Shown one piece after another: positions 38,241 through 50,580 of a stretch of 64,000 nucleotides of DNA. The DNA is from Proteromonas lacertae. Lineage: Eukaryota; Sar; Bigyra; Opalinata; Proteromonadidae. Position 1 is the first letter of the stretch. Each line of letters starts with the position of its first letter. Made by a program: the position numbers and the translations under genes. A model generated the notes under the pieces. It searched no databases. It was not told where the DNA came from and worked only from the letters and a program-made list of their open reading frames with translations. The stretch spans positions 1-64,000 of the forward strand of contig NGBS01000019.1 of the NCBI GenBank assembly GCA_002245135.1, written 5' to 3'.

Positions 38241-40093
38241 TTATTCAAAATACTTTTGTAATAAGACAGTAGTTGCAGGATTAAATCCATTTACAGCAGC
38301 TTTGCTTGTTCTTGTATCTTTCATTTGTACTCTAATCTTAGAAGCAAGTACTTTACCTAATTCAACACCCCATTGATCAAATGAGCAAATATTCCAAATG
38401 AAACCTTCAACAGCTGTACGATGTTCATAAATTGCTAATAATTGACCAGTTGTGTATGGTGTTAATTTAGTGAATAATAATGATGAAGATGGTCTATTTC
38501 CAGGGAACAATTTGTGAGGATGTAATTCTTCTGGAACTCCTTCTTTCTCTATGATATACAATAAAATTAAAAATATTAATTATATTATATACTTAAATCT
38601 TCAACAGTCTTACCACAAGCTAAAGCATCAGGTTGAGCAAAGAAATTACACATCAATTCATCATGATTAGAGACAACTTCACCTTTTCCTTCAAAAGGTT
38701 GTTGTGAATATTTAAATCCAATAAAATCAGCAGGAATAACTCTACCTTGATGTACCAACTGGTAGAAACTATGTTGGCCGTTTGTACCTGGTTCACCAAA
38801 ATCGATTTCACCAGCTTCGAATGGTATGGCAGTTCCATCCATGCTAACTCTCTTACCATTGCTCTCCATGTCGACTTGTTGAATATGAGCTGGGAAACGA
38901 AGTAAAGCTTGACAGTATGGTAATAAGGCTCGAGTTGAATATCCTAAGAATGTTGAATTCCATACACCTAATAAACCCATTAATACTGGAATATTCTAGA
39001 AAATAATAAATATTATGTATACTTCTTTAAATGGTGCTTCTTTGAAATGAACATCTACACTATGAGCTCCTTGTAAGAATTTCTCCATAATTGGATATCC
39101 ATAATGAATGGATAAAGGTAACATACCTACTGCACTGCATACACTATATCTTCCACCTACCCAATCCCAAAATCCAAACACATTATTCTCATCAATACCA
39201 AATGCCTTTGTTTTCTCTATAGCTGTACTTACTGCAATGATGTGCTTAGAGACAATATCACTTTCTTTAGCTCCTTTTGCTGATAATGCAGATACAATCC
39301 ATTGTCGTAAAGATCTTGAGTTTAACATTGTTTCAGCTGTTGTAAATGTTTTAGATACAATAACAATTAATGTAGTCTCTGGATCAAATCCTTCTGTTGC
39401 TCTAGCAATATCAATTGGATCAACATTGGCCAAAAACTTCATTTGTCTTCCTTGTGCAGCTTTAGCAGCATCACAATCTGTTCTTAAAGCTTCATATACA
39501 AATTCTGGACCTAAATAACTACCTCCAATACCAATTGATATTAATTGAGTTAATTTCTTTCCGGTACATCCTACCCATTCACCATTTCTTACTTTGTCGC
39601 TGAATTCGTGTATTTTATCGAGAACTTTGTGTACTTCTGGAATTACATTAGTTCCATCTACAAATACGGTACTTTCTCTTGGCTCACGAAGAGCAGTGTG
39701 AAGAACAGCACGATTTTCAGTCACATTCAACTTCATACCATATTGCATGGCACTCTATATATAAAAACAAAGAGTAAAATACAATCTTATCCTTTAATTT
39801 AGCTGCTTCTGCTAATTTAAGAAGAAGTTCCTATTAAAGAGATAAAATATTATCAAAAAATACCATCGTTTTTGGTGTTACTTTCTGTCTTGTGTAATCG
39901 AAGATAATGTTGTCATAACTTGCACTTAATTCACTGAATCTGGTTGGAGACTATTTTATGGTATTAATAATTGAGTAAATACTTGAAGCAATTCTCTTAA
40001 ATGAAGTGGTTCGATCTCTTTGACATGCTCAGCAAGTGCCTTCCATTCAGGAGTTTCCCAGATGTGAATAGCTTTGAATAAATCAAGTTGCAT
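38241..40093 (-). CDS. GPI: Glucose-6-phosphate isomerase
   Basis: Interconverts glucose-6-phosphate and fructose-6-phosphate in the cytosol. It starts [18 protein letters not shown] at 40093. Short introns around 39950-39980, 39830-39862, 39755-39780, 38995-39022 and 38551-38592 separate the exons. Visible signatures are [31 protein letters not shown]-type [27 protein letters not shown], the PGI signature [47 protein letters not shown] and [10 protein letters not shown]. These include the active-site Lys near the C-terminus within the GVELGK motif. Stop TAA at 38241. Normal length for the family, all exons in frame by eye. It is divergent from the UBR/USP-like gene across 213 bases. Confidence 0.95.
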
Positions 40094-40134
40094 AGTGAAT
40101 AAAATGGGTAAGAATCTTATCGAAAAATCTGAGT

Positions 40135-40141
40135 AACGAAT
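40135..40141 (-). promoter_or_regulatory. ATTCGTT motif upstream of GPI
   Basis: Reads ATTCGTT on the minus strand, about 42 bases before ATG 40093. Confidence 0.35.
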
Positions 40142-40167
40142 GTATTTTCAATAATTAAAAAGGATTT

Positions 40168-40173
40168 CAAGCC
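40168..40173 (+). promoter_or_regulatory. CAAGCC motif in the GPI / UBR-USP divergent gap
   Basis: TTTCAAGCCAAAC lies 75 bases outside the GPI start and 134 bases before ATG 40307. Confidence 0.45.
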
Positions 40174-40269
40174 AAACTTGAATATCATTTTTCATTTGCT
40201 TTGTTTCTTCTTTGATACGCATTTTAATCGATGGATAAATCCAAAACCTTTTTAACCAAAGTATTATAT

Positions 40270-40277
40270 ATTCGTTT
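40270..40277 (+). promoter_or_regulatory. ATTCGTTT motif upstream of the UBR/USP-like gene
   Basis: ATTCGTTT lies 30 bases before ATG 40307. Confidence 0.4.
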
Positions 40278-40306
40278 TAGTGTTTATCTAATAGGCTATT
40301 GACATT

Positions 40307-43300
40307 ATGAAACAGATTTGTGATGAGGAGCAGCTTAGAATGGCATATATTAATCTAAATATAGCTGTTAACTTTAATAAAGAATATTTCAATCAGAAGA
40401 AATGGAAAGAACAGAAAATCGAGCTTGTTTGTAGGAAGTATGTATATTTTTTGTTATTATATAGATTATTTCTTCGAGATGAAAAATGTATAATTCCATC
40501 AGTAGTATCTGTCATGTCATTATACAAAGATGATAATCCAACACACAATGAAAAGGTTAGAATGATATTATACCATTGCTATCTAATACTTACATTTATT
40601 TATATGCCTAAAAGCTTTTGGAAGGAATTACCAAAGATGCAAGAAGTAATTAAAAACATACTCTCACTCAAGCCAAATAGCTTCCCAACATTCGTTAAGA
40701 AAGAATTAATGGAGAAATTAAAAAACGATAAATTCGAAATAATCAAACCAGAAGAAATAACTTGTGATTCATTCTTCAATCTAATACCACTCCTTAGTAA
40801 TGTAATAAATTATACAAAAGATGATGTTAATTATGATAAAATAGTACTATATCAATCCTTAGAAGATGTATTAGAAATGATGATAACAATAATATCAACC
40901 ACTTCTAGTAGTTCATTGTTATTGTATTATATTCCATTTATATTGAATTGTTTTGATGAATTACCTGTTTATTTATATCCTTATTATATCACTTATTCAA
41001 GACCATTTGGTATAAACACTTCAGTGATAATAAAAATTAATGAATTAAAGAGTTATTGTTCATGTATAATTATATATATATATATTTATTTATTTTATTT
41101 TTTAAATAGCTGGTTTAACTACATTAAAGAGATATATTGATCTATATACGCTATTGAATAATAGTAACAATCCACCAAAACAATCTGAATTAGATGAATT
41201 TTCATTATCTTTTAATACAAAGAAATTATCATCACAAATTAATCTATTATATAAATATGTACCACCTTCACCACCTGATTTACCTATCTCACCTATTTTT
41301 GAAAAGTATCCGTTTCCTCAACCACATGAATATAATGAGATAAAGAGATATAGTGATATGATAAGTGTAGATAAATGGAGTGAAATTAGTAAAGCCAATT
41401 TAGAGACATTTAAAAAAGAATTAAGTGAAAGTGATAATCTTGAATGTAATACAATGTCAAAGTATTTAAAATATGAAACAGTTGGTCAAAGGGGTGTGAA
41501 AATGTCAAACCAACAATTATATAAAGCTGCAACTATAAGAGAAAGGAATATTCCATTAACAGACTGTATATTGAAGAAGAATAATCAACTTAGTAGAAAT
41601 GATGATGATAAATCTATAGATTATACATTATTACATATTGATAATGAAATGAAACAGACAATTATAAAGTTTAATAAAGATAATGATGATAATGATAACT
41701 CAGAAGTCAAAAACTCCATTACTAGAGATTTACAAAATTGTTTAAATGATACATCATTATGTGAATATTCTAGAGGATGTTATGATGCAATGTTTTGTAT
41801 AACATGTACACTACAATCGATGGATTATAATCGATGTATTAATGGTATATTCGTATGTAATAATTGTGGTAAAATATGTCATTATGGTCATATTACATTA
41901 CCGACACCAGTGGTTTATTATAATTGCAGTTGTAATACAATAGAGAGTTGTATTGACCATCATAATGAATATATGAATAATTATTTACCTCCAGGATCAT
42001 TAGCGGATTTAGCATATACTTATTTAATGAGACCAATGCAAAATACTCCAATAATAAAGACTATTTCTAAAGTGTATAATCATATGAATGTATTGAGTTT
42101 AATTAATGATAAAAAAGACTTTGATAGTGGTGATGTAGTGTCTTATTTTATAATGGTTCAGCTATATGTTGCTAAAAAAGTATATTATAGTAATATGATG
42201 GAGATATTTAATGATGAAATCAAGTTCTTAAGAATGTTAGCCAATTCATTAATTCAGTTATTTAATCAATGTATTGATATAGTTGAAGATTTAAAAGCAA
42301 TGAATACAAGATCATTTGGCTGTCAAGTAGCAGAAGTGATTAAAGTATGTGAAGAAATCAGACTTATATCCTCAAAGAATGAATTTGAACGAAGTATAGA
42401 TGATGATCAATGTATTTTAAATGGTTTTTATAACAATATAACCAATATCGAACACTTGTGTAAGTTTGCATTATCACCTGTATTAAAAGCAATGTGTATT
42501 ACAAAAGATACACCATTATTCTCATATTTATCAAAAAGAGAAAAGAAATTCAATTTGAATGATCTAAATTTAGATCCAGCTAAGATGGAATTAGCTGATA
42601 AATTTTCTGTTTTAGATTCTTATACTATCAGAAATATCTATAGTTATCCATATCAAGCTAAAGAGATAATATTAAGTGATCGTTGTAAGAGTTATATTGA
42701 TAATTCTATTCACATACTAAGACATTTTGAACATATTCGAAAAATACAGAAAGGTTTAGAAACAGGGTTTAGAGTGAGTTATATTGACTTAAAAGAATTA
42801 GAACTGCTAGGAGAAAATAATATTGATTATGGTAAGAATAAGGAGATTGGTTTATACAAAGCAAGTAATTATAGAAATTACTATGAAAAGAAGAAGAATG
42901 ATATAAGTATAAACTTATCTCAAATGGGTAATTCCTTTAATAAATACTTAAGGAATGATATAATATCGAATTGTTATACAAATATTCATGGTTATATTCC
43001 ATGTATATCAAACTTTTATAAATCATTCTTAAAATATAAGAAAGAATTAGGAAAATATCATTTAAATAATAATAACACTATAACAATGAGTCCTTCCATA
43101 GTGTTAGATCCACTAGATAATTTAGCTACAAGTCCAATTCAATCTAATAGTTCACATATAAAACATAAAGTTGATAGTTTCAAATTACCACGACATGAAC
43201 CAGATGAAGGTGATAATGATGATGAAGATGAAGAGAATAATAAAACGAATAACAAAACAATACATTTCCTTGAAATCACCTATTATACAATCAACTAATA

Positions 43301-46113
43301 CTACAACTAACAACTACAACAACTATTGACGATTCAACTAATAATCGCAGTAATAAAAAGAATAAGAAAAGAAAGAATAGAAAACCACATACTCCAATAG
43401 AATCATCGTCTATTACTATAATTGATAATAGTAATTCATCTATAATATCATCATCATCTATAATAGAAAGTCCAATAAAATCTAAAGATAATAATAATAA
43501 TAATAATAAGAGGAAGATAGAAGATGAAGAGCAAACTAAGAGATTAGATGAAGAAAGGAAATTAGTTGATAAAATAGAAGAGAAAAAAGATGAATTGAAA
43601 TTACCACCAAAAGAACCAATTATTATGCCAACTACAGCTATTAATTCAAAACCTAATAATAATAATAAAAGGAAGAAAAATAAGAAGAATCAATATCCAA
43701 AATTAGGAATATTTAAAGGTAATAATAATAATAATAATAATAACTTCAATAATAATACAAAGAACCAATTTACTCCATTATTATCCTCTAAGAATTATAC
43801 ACGATTAACTGCACCACAGATTGTGATAAAAGAATATGAACAATACACTGAAGTTGAATTAAATGAGAAATTAAATGAAATAACATCAATAGTCAATCAA
43901 ATCGATAGTATAATTAATAAAGTGAATGATTCTAAGGATTACAATTGCATTAGTGAAGATGAGAAGAAAATGACTGACAAATTAGTATTATACTTAGAAA
44001 AGAAATTAGCAATCGACTTTATATTATCACATAAAACATATAAATTACCTACACCACCACCAGCAACAAAAACTACTCCAGTAAAATCTCAGCAAAATAA
44101 CAACAACAATAAGATTAATAACAAAAAGCCAATAGTAGAAATTACACCAGCTTCTACATCCAATATACAATTGAAAAATAATACAACACCAATACAACAA
44201 CAACAACAACAACTATCATTTAGATTACCACCACAACCACATCAACAATCATCAGATGATGAACCAGTAATATTAAGAGTGGTTCAAACTAAACCATCAT
44301 CATTATCATCTCCGCAAGAACAACCACAACAGAATGAGATAATATCAACTCCTACTCCATCTACACCATCTTCATCAACTACTGATACATCCACTGGCAA
44401 TAATAATAATAATAATAATAATCCTTCCAATGAACCACCTCCATCTCCTATATCATTACCTGTAAATGATCCGAAAGTGATTGAGACTGAGAAATTAACA
44501 ACTTCTCCAATAACATCTAATGCTAATTCAGATGAAGAAAAGAATAAACCAATTACAGTTAGTGATAATAGTAATACAGAAGAAATATCAAAACCTAATG
44601 AAGTAAAAACACAACAACAACAACCTCAACAGCAGCAGCAGCAACAACAACAACAACAAGTTCCACCACCTCAATATCAACAATATCCTCGTAGAATGTA
44701 CAACAACAACAACAACAACAATCGTCAATATAGAAACTATAAGTATAGAAACAACAATAATAACCATAATAATAATATGCCAATGTATTACCCACCACCA
44801 TTACCATTTCCAATGACTCCTCCTCCTCCAGCACCTTATTATTACTATTATCCGCCTCCACCAATACCTCAACAACAATCACAGAAAGATAATGAATCAT
44901 CTACTACTAAACCTTCAACAACAACAACTTCAAATGAAACAACAACTGCAACTACAGCAGCTCCACCTGTTCCAATTATTCCACCACTACCACCACCTCC
45001 ACAGAATATGTATCCTTATTATATAATGCCACAACCAATACCACCACCATTACCACAATCACAACAACAACAACTAATCAATAATAGATTCATACCTAAT
45101 AATAATAATAATAATAATAGCAAAGATAATAGAAGAAAATATAGTTCATTAACTGCATTTATACAGTCAATCAGTACATTACCCAATATAGAGAATATAT
45201 ATAAGACTGAACATACTTGTATTAAAGATAATAGTAATAATAATGAGTGTTTCTTATGTTTATGTAAAGATGTATATGAAGAACTAAGTGAAGTATATAT
45301 ATATATATATATATTCATTTATTATATAATAGACTGGTGATATTAGTGAAGAAGAAGAATCTAAAGTGAAATTACTGTTCAATACAATTACACGATGTTC
45401 TCCTGATGGTGATGCAACTTATGTAATATATTATTATTATATTAATCAAATACATAAGATATTAACAACAATCCAATACATCTATAAAGAATTGTAATTG
45501 TTTGATTCATAATATGTTTACTTTACAAGTTATTACAGTATATATATATTATATAATTTATCAATAGCATAATATTTGTCCATGTGGAATGACAAATGAT
45601 GTAAAAAATGATCATTTATATATGATAAAAATACCAATAAAACAGTATATTACATTCTATAAGAATGATACTGATAAAAATTTATCATATACACAACTAT
45701 TAGGTCAAACAATTCAAGGAAATCAATGTGAATATTGTATGTTACCTCACACTCAAATACAATATGAAATTACTAATGAACCACAGTTTGTTGTGTTTCA
45801 ATTAGATTGGAATGACACTGATGATAATGAATATATAACACAATTTTATCAATCAATAAAGCCAGAAATAGAATTAGATCAACTGTTCTTTAATCATCAG
45901 AAGCAAAGCGCTAAGTTCTGTTTATCTTGTAATTGGGTAAAGAATGAAGGAATTGAGTGTTTGTTCCGTGATGATGATGTATATTCATGTACTGGAACGT
46001 TCTTTTATGATGAAATTTCAAGTGAGTTTAGTGGAATAGTGGATTATGGTATGAAATATAGATTAAAGCCTGGAATATTGATGTATCAGATAAATAGAGA
46101 TGGAAGTAGTTAA
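40307..46113 (+). CDS. UBR-box-like zinc finger protein fused to a degenerate USP-like domain
   Basis: The N-terminal 270 residues are helical. After an intron ending near 41109 comes a Cys/His cluster at 41758-41960 (FCITC, FVCNNCGKICHYGHITLP, NCSC), spaced like a UBR box, which reads N-degrons. A helical region follows, then long Asn, Gln and Pro tracts (43500-45120). The C-terminal part resembles an inactive ubiquitin-specific protease: KYSSLTAFIQSISTLPNIE where the CYS box should be (no Cys), HTC..NECFLCLC, RCSPDGDATY, NCLIHNMFTLQVIT, HNICPCGM, QGNQCEYCMLPH, then QFVVFQLDW. Catalytic Cys and His are not seen. Between 43265 and 43320 the frame shifts by one base with no fitting intron. Either one gene with an indel or, less likely, two genes. 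Stop TAA at 46111-46113. Confidence 0.6.
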
Positions 46114-46262
46114 ATAGAAATAAGATGTTTTTATTTTTTTATGTTAATCGTTATTATTTTCATAATTTATCCCCAAAAACATATTCTTTGATAAAGAATA
46201 AATGTATATGAAAATGATAAAAACTAAAAGGTTCTACTACATATCATCTTGTTCCACAAATT

Positions 46263-47340
46263 CTAATTTTCTGAAACATACCTTGGTTTAATGTTGGTAG
46301 TAGTAGTAGTTGTTGTTGTTGTAGCACCTGGGAGTTTAGCATTAGCTGTTGTTGTTGTTGTTGGCATTGTTGATTGAACAGCATGAACTGGAACTGTTGT
46401 TGTTGTAACATTTGGTTGCATTGCTATGTTTTGTTGTTGAAGAGGAATGTTTTGTTGTTGGAGTGGAATGTTTTGTTGATGGATTGGTGCTGTATTCTGC
46501 ATTGGCATACTATTTTGCATTGGCATGGTATTTTGCATTGGAACTGCACCTGTTGTAGTAATATTATCATGATCTTTCTTATGGAACATACCAAATAAAT
46601 CAAACTTCTTTTTCTCTTCTGGTACTACTTCTACTGTATTAGCCATAACAACTGGATTTTGTTGCATTGGAACAGCACCTGTTGTTCCCATATCTTTAGC
46701 AAGTTCTCTATCAGCTTTCATTTGGTATTTTTCTTCTTTTCTTTGTAATTTGACCAATTCTTTTTCCTTCTTTCTAGCTTCTCTAGCAGCCTTTTCTCTT
46801 TCTTTTTCGAACTTCTTTAAATCTTTCTTTGATGTTTTTGTTTCTAATGTTGGTTGAGTTACAACAGCATGATCAGCCATAACAACTGGAGCTTGACCAG
46901 CCATAGGTGGTGCTTGAATATTTTGAGCTGGAAGAACTGTTGTGTGTTGTACTGGCATCTGCATTGGTGTTGATTGTTGAACCTGGTGGTGGAATAGCTG
47001 TAGCTGTAGTTGTATGCATAGCTGGTGTTACTGTAACATTTGGTACAGCAGCTGGTGTTATTACTTCTTGAGTTGCACCAATATGAGCAGCTAATGGTTG
47101 ATTAGCAGCTACATTGGGGAGTGTGGTTGTTGTGGTTGTTGTAGCTGTCTTTGGGATTGTGGTGGTGGTTGTAATAGTTTTTGTTGTTTTGACTGGAATT
47201 GTAGTTGTAGATGTAACTTGAGCTGGAACTGTTTTAGTTTCTGTGAACACTTGAGGCTTTGTTGTTGTGATTGTTTGTACATCTGTGTGCGTGTTTGCTG
47301 TTGTAAATTGTTGTGTATTGTTGTTGTTAATTGGATTCAT
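46263..47340 (-). CDS. Thr/Gln/Pro-rich low-complexity protein with a Lys/Glu coiled segment
   Basis: No family recognised. It starts MNPINNNNTQQFTTANTHTD at 47340. A longer frame begins at 47388, but the short form has the more typical composition. The N-terminal half is Thr/Ala/Pro-rich. A 31-nt intron (46952-46982, GTTCAA to GCCAG) joins AIPPP to VQHTTVLPAQNIQAPPM and removes what otherwise looks like a frameshift. A basic coiled stretch (KKDLKKFEKEREKAAREA; LVKLQRKEEKYQMKADRE) and a KKKFDLFGMFHKKDHD motif follow. Then come degenerate PMQNTMPMQNSMPMQN and QQNIPLQQQ repeats and a Thr run. Stop TAG 46263-46265; a small terminal intron starting GTATGT could extend the end by a few residues. 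Likely disordered; function unknown. Confidence 0.7.
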
Positions 47341-47526
47341 TGTTTGAAAAAATAAATTGAAATTTGTTAAGAATTTTGAAAATATCAAGAAACACGATAC
47401 TAAACAAAAATCGTGTTTTTAGATAACGGGATGAAGCACGATTCTATTGGATCGTTTGCAGAAATGGATCACTTTTAGACAAGAATAAAAGTCGTGTAAA
47501 CGAAGAACGAAGAAGTTTGAGAATTT

Positions 47527-47532
47527 CAAGCC
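47527..47532 (+). promoter_or_regulatory. CAAGCC motif in the gap upstream of the Thr/Gln-rich gene
   Basis: TTTCAAGCCAATAA, 187 bases outside ATG 47340 and 33 bases from the METTL-like stop. Confidence 0.35.
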
Positions 47533-47564
47533 AATAAATACTCTATAAACAACAATCTTATTAC

Positions 47565-48577
47565 TTATTTTAATAAATACTTGGCTGTTATAAATACTCT
47601 ATCCATTTCTTGACCTGTTTTCCTATTCTTAAGGTGGATCGTGTGATATTCATTTGATAATTCCTCTAAACCAAACGAAGTCATTAGATTATGGATATAC
47701 TCTATTCAACAATAGTCAACATAATATATACCAGAAGTGAAATAATATGTCAATGTTCCATCACCTCTTTTATAAATCTTATCTTCATTTTGTGATTTGT
47801 TTTTCCTTATAAATCTCATCATTGTCATATCATATAAACCGTAATCCCTTATACAAATGATTCCTCCTGGTGATAGACACTATAAATATAGGATATTTCA
47901 GTAAAATACATTTACTAAATTTGATATAACTAAATGATGTTGTGAAGGATGAAAAGCGGAAAGATAAAACACACATAAGATTATATTTACGTTTGGAATA
48001 ATATCAGTTATTGGATTTAAACCATTATGAACAAAGGGAGTGCATAATTTACTACAAAATCGAGGTGATTTCTATAATATTTTATAATAATAAAACGATA
48101 GAATTATACCAAAATAGTATCAATTGCTTTTTCACTGAAATCAAAGCAATATATGTGTTTAATTGAATGTACATATTGTAATTGTAATGAAGTACTTCCT
48201 GTGCCACAACCACATTCTAATACTAAAGAACAGTTGAAAGTGTATAACTCATTAAAGATTTGAAGTAAATAACAACGCATCTGGAAGAAATTCCCCTTTG
48301 ATTTTTCATGAAATATATTCCAATAATCACTTTGATTGTCTAAATGAAAGTCATCTACAACTTTAGCTGATTCATATCCTTTTATTATATCATCACATTT
48401 CCTTTTTATTTCATCAAAAGGTAAATCACAACTGTGATATTCTGTGCTGTACAGAAAACTTTTGTTATAAATATCTCTTAGTTTTGCGTTTGAAGTAGCT
48501 ATATTTCTACATTCTATAGGACTGAGGTATTGTAATATTATTTCAAAGCATTTATTAGGTAAATCATAAAATAGCAT
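47565..48577 (-). CDS. F-box protein fused to a METTL2/6/8-like tRNA methyltransferase
   Basis: Right to left, the N-terminus MLFYDLPNKCFEIILQYL..ECRNIATSNAKLRDI reads as an F-box, which would dock to Skp1. Then come YWNIFHEKSKGNFFQMRCYL, the SAM-binding motif I LECGCGTGSTSLQL, and CFDFSEKAI (motif II acidic). Three introns (about 48073-48108, 47881-47992, 47702-47732) lead through PRFCSKLCTPFV, a hydrophobic strand, CLSPGGIICIRDYGLYDM, RGDGTLTYYFTSE and RVFITAKYLLK. This series matches the METTL2/6/8 group, which makes 3-methylcytidine at tRNA position 32: KRGDGT and RDYG are its hallmarks. Stop TAA 47565. The intron between FVHNG and CLSPGG is the least certain part. F-box plus METTL is an unusual pairing. 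Confidence 0.75.
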
Positions 48578-48620
48578 GAATAAAATGACAAAAACGTAAT
48601 TTATTTTGAAAAAAACAATT

Positions 48621-48626
48621 GGCTTG
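48621..48626 (-). promoter_or_regulatory. CAAGCC motif upstream of the F-box-METTL gene
   Basis: Reads CAAGCC on the minus strand, 44 bases before ATG 48577. It is in the divergent gap shared with the PDE gene. Confidence 0.45.
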
Positions 48627-48658
48627 TGATTCAGTTTAATTTATGTTTCAATAAAAGT

Positions 48659-48666
48659 ATTCGTTT
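48659..48666 (+). promoter_or_regulatory. ATTCGTTT motif upstream of the PDE gene
   Basis: ATTCGTTT lies about 18 bases before ATG 48685. Confidence 0.4.
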
Positions 48667-48684
48667 CATATGACTGTTTTGAAG

Positions 48685-50500
48685 ATGGGAAATAAATCAT
48701 CGAAATCTACAAAGAAAAAGAACTCGTTGTCCAATTCAACGGAAAATCCTGATAATGATCCAAATTCTCCTATTCACCTAGAGGTTACAGGAGAAGGTAG
48801 AACGTATTGAAACTATTTTATAATTTAAGATATATTAAATCGTATATGGATATACTATGCGATTATTTTGAGACTCATGATGAAGTAACACTATGTAAAA
48901 GTGATTTTGAGAAGTTCTACAAAGAATTAAGCACTTTTTTTGCACACAGAACGACAGTAACTGAGGAAGATGAGATTGCAGTAATAAAGTATAGTTATAT
49001 TGTATTATATTTAATTTTTTTTAGGTTTAATGATAAACCATATCAAGATTTAAGTGGTTTGCTATATATTTATACAACACAGGGTAACAAAATAGTACGA
49101 CGAAAATCTGCAGATAATTCAACGCCGTTACAAGAGAATATAAAGAAAAATCCACTAGTATAAGATTATATATAATTTTTACATATATAAATAAATAGAT
49201 AGGAAGAAGGGTTCAATCTGCTTATATTCCCAATCCAAACGTTGCAGTAAATGTTCAACTTTCTGCAATGATATGGACATGGGAATTTGATGTATTTAAA
49301 GTAGCTGAACTTGTAGGTGATAGTTCTAGTATATTTTATATTAAATTATTATTATTATTTCTATAGATCCTTTAACAGCAATAGGTACCTTATTATTCCA
49401 ACTAGTAGACACTAAAAATCTCTTAATATTTGAAGCTGTTCAACAATATCTTAATATAGCATGGTCTAAATACCATTCCACCAATCCATATCATAATGGC
49501 TTACATGCAACAGATGTAGCTCAAGCGATGTTCTATTTTATACAATATCCATTATTTAAGAAATGTTTAGATTATTATGATCAAATATCGTGTGTATTTG
49601 CTGCTTGTGTTCATGATTTGGCTCATACTGGTGAATCAAATGGATTTTTGATTAATTCTGGTGCTGAATTGGCTATTAGGTATAACGATAAATCTCCACT
49701 AGAAAATATGCATTGTGCTGAAGCATTTTCTATTTTAAAAGTATATATATATATATATATATTTATATAATAGAATCCTGAATGTGATTTATTCTTTGCA
49801 TTTAAAACAGATAAAAAGTTACTCGTAAGAAAGAAAGTCATTTCAATGATATTAAGTACAGATTTTGCACTTCATTCATCATTATTAAGTATATAATATA
49901 TATTAATTATATTATATATATAGTAACAACAACTGAATTATTAGAAAATAAACAATATGATTTTAAGAATGATGAGGATGATAAAATGATGATATTAAAC
50001 TATGTTTTACACGCTGCTGATATTGGTAATGGATGTAGATCTTCAGAAGTGCATGTAATATGGGTAAATAGATTATTAACAGAATATCAAAAACTGGGAG
50101 AAAAAGAATTTGAAGCTGGATTACCATATTGTATATAATAATAATAATTATTATTATTATTGTATTTTATAGCTGGATTAACTAATCCTGAGACACTTGA
50201 AAATCCTAATAGTATGCAAGATTCGTTTTTAAGTGCAGTTGTTAAACCAACTTTTGAATTACTAACAAAGTATGTTTTTGAATTTAGATGATTATATTGT
50301 AGATTACCTGAAACTGATTTTCAAGTGTGTCTTGATCAATTATTAGATAATATTAAGAGTATTGAGTGTGGCAAAATGAAGTTTCACGTTTGTATATTTT
50401 GTATTTTTCATAATTTGTAATAGTGAAAGATTTTTATGATAAGACAAAGTCTAATGATAGTAGACAGAGTTCTCCAACAGGTAATCAAAAGAAAGTGTAA
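48685..50500 (+). CDS. Cyclic-nucleotide phosphodiesterase, class I (HD-type PDEase)
   Basis: Hydrolyses cAMP and/or cGMP. The N-terminus MGNKSSKSTKKKNS fits an N-myristoylation signal (Gly2, Ser at position 6) with a basic patch, suggesting membrane anchoring. A 26-nt intron (48804-48829) restores the frame into SYMDILCDYFETHDE. About seven further short introns separate the catalytic domain: YHNGLHATDVAQA (metal-binding His), FAACVHDLAHTG, AIRYNDKSPLENMH, STDFALHS, LNYVLHAADIGNG and SMQDSFLSAVVKPTFELL. These are the PDE metal and catalytic motifs; VHDLAHTG replaces the usual VHDxxHPG. Stop TAA 50498-50500, after a short Ser/Lys tail. Substrate preference cannot be assigned by eye. Not a bacterial-type class II enzyme. 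Confidence 0.92.
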
Positions 50501-50580
50501 GTTACTATGTATAATAATAATTTATTATAATTTGCATAAAATGTGTTTTTTAAACCCAATTATCAAACAATTATCAGTTA

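Noticed and set aside
46940-46990. Apparent frameshift in the Thr/Gln-rich gene
   Set aside because: A 31-nt intron (46952-46982) gives AIPPP-VQHTTVLP in one frame.
48790-48850. Apparent frameshift in the PDE N-terminus
   Set aside because: Using the donor at 48804 instead of 48797 gives a 26-nt intron that keeps the frame.
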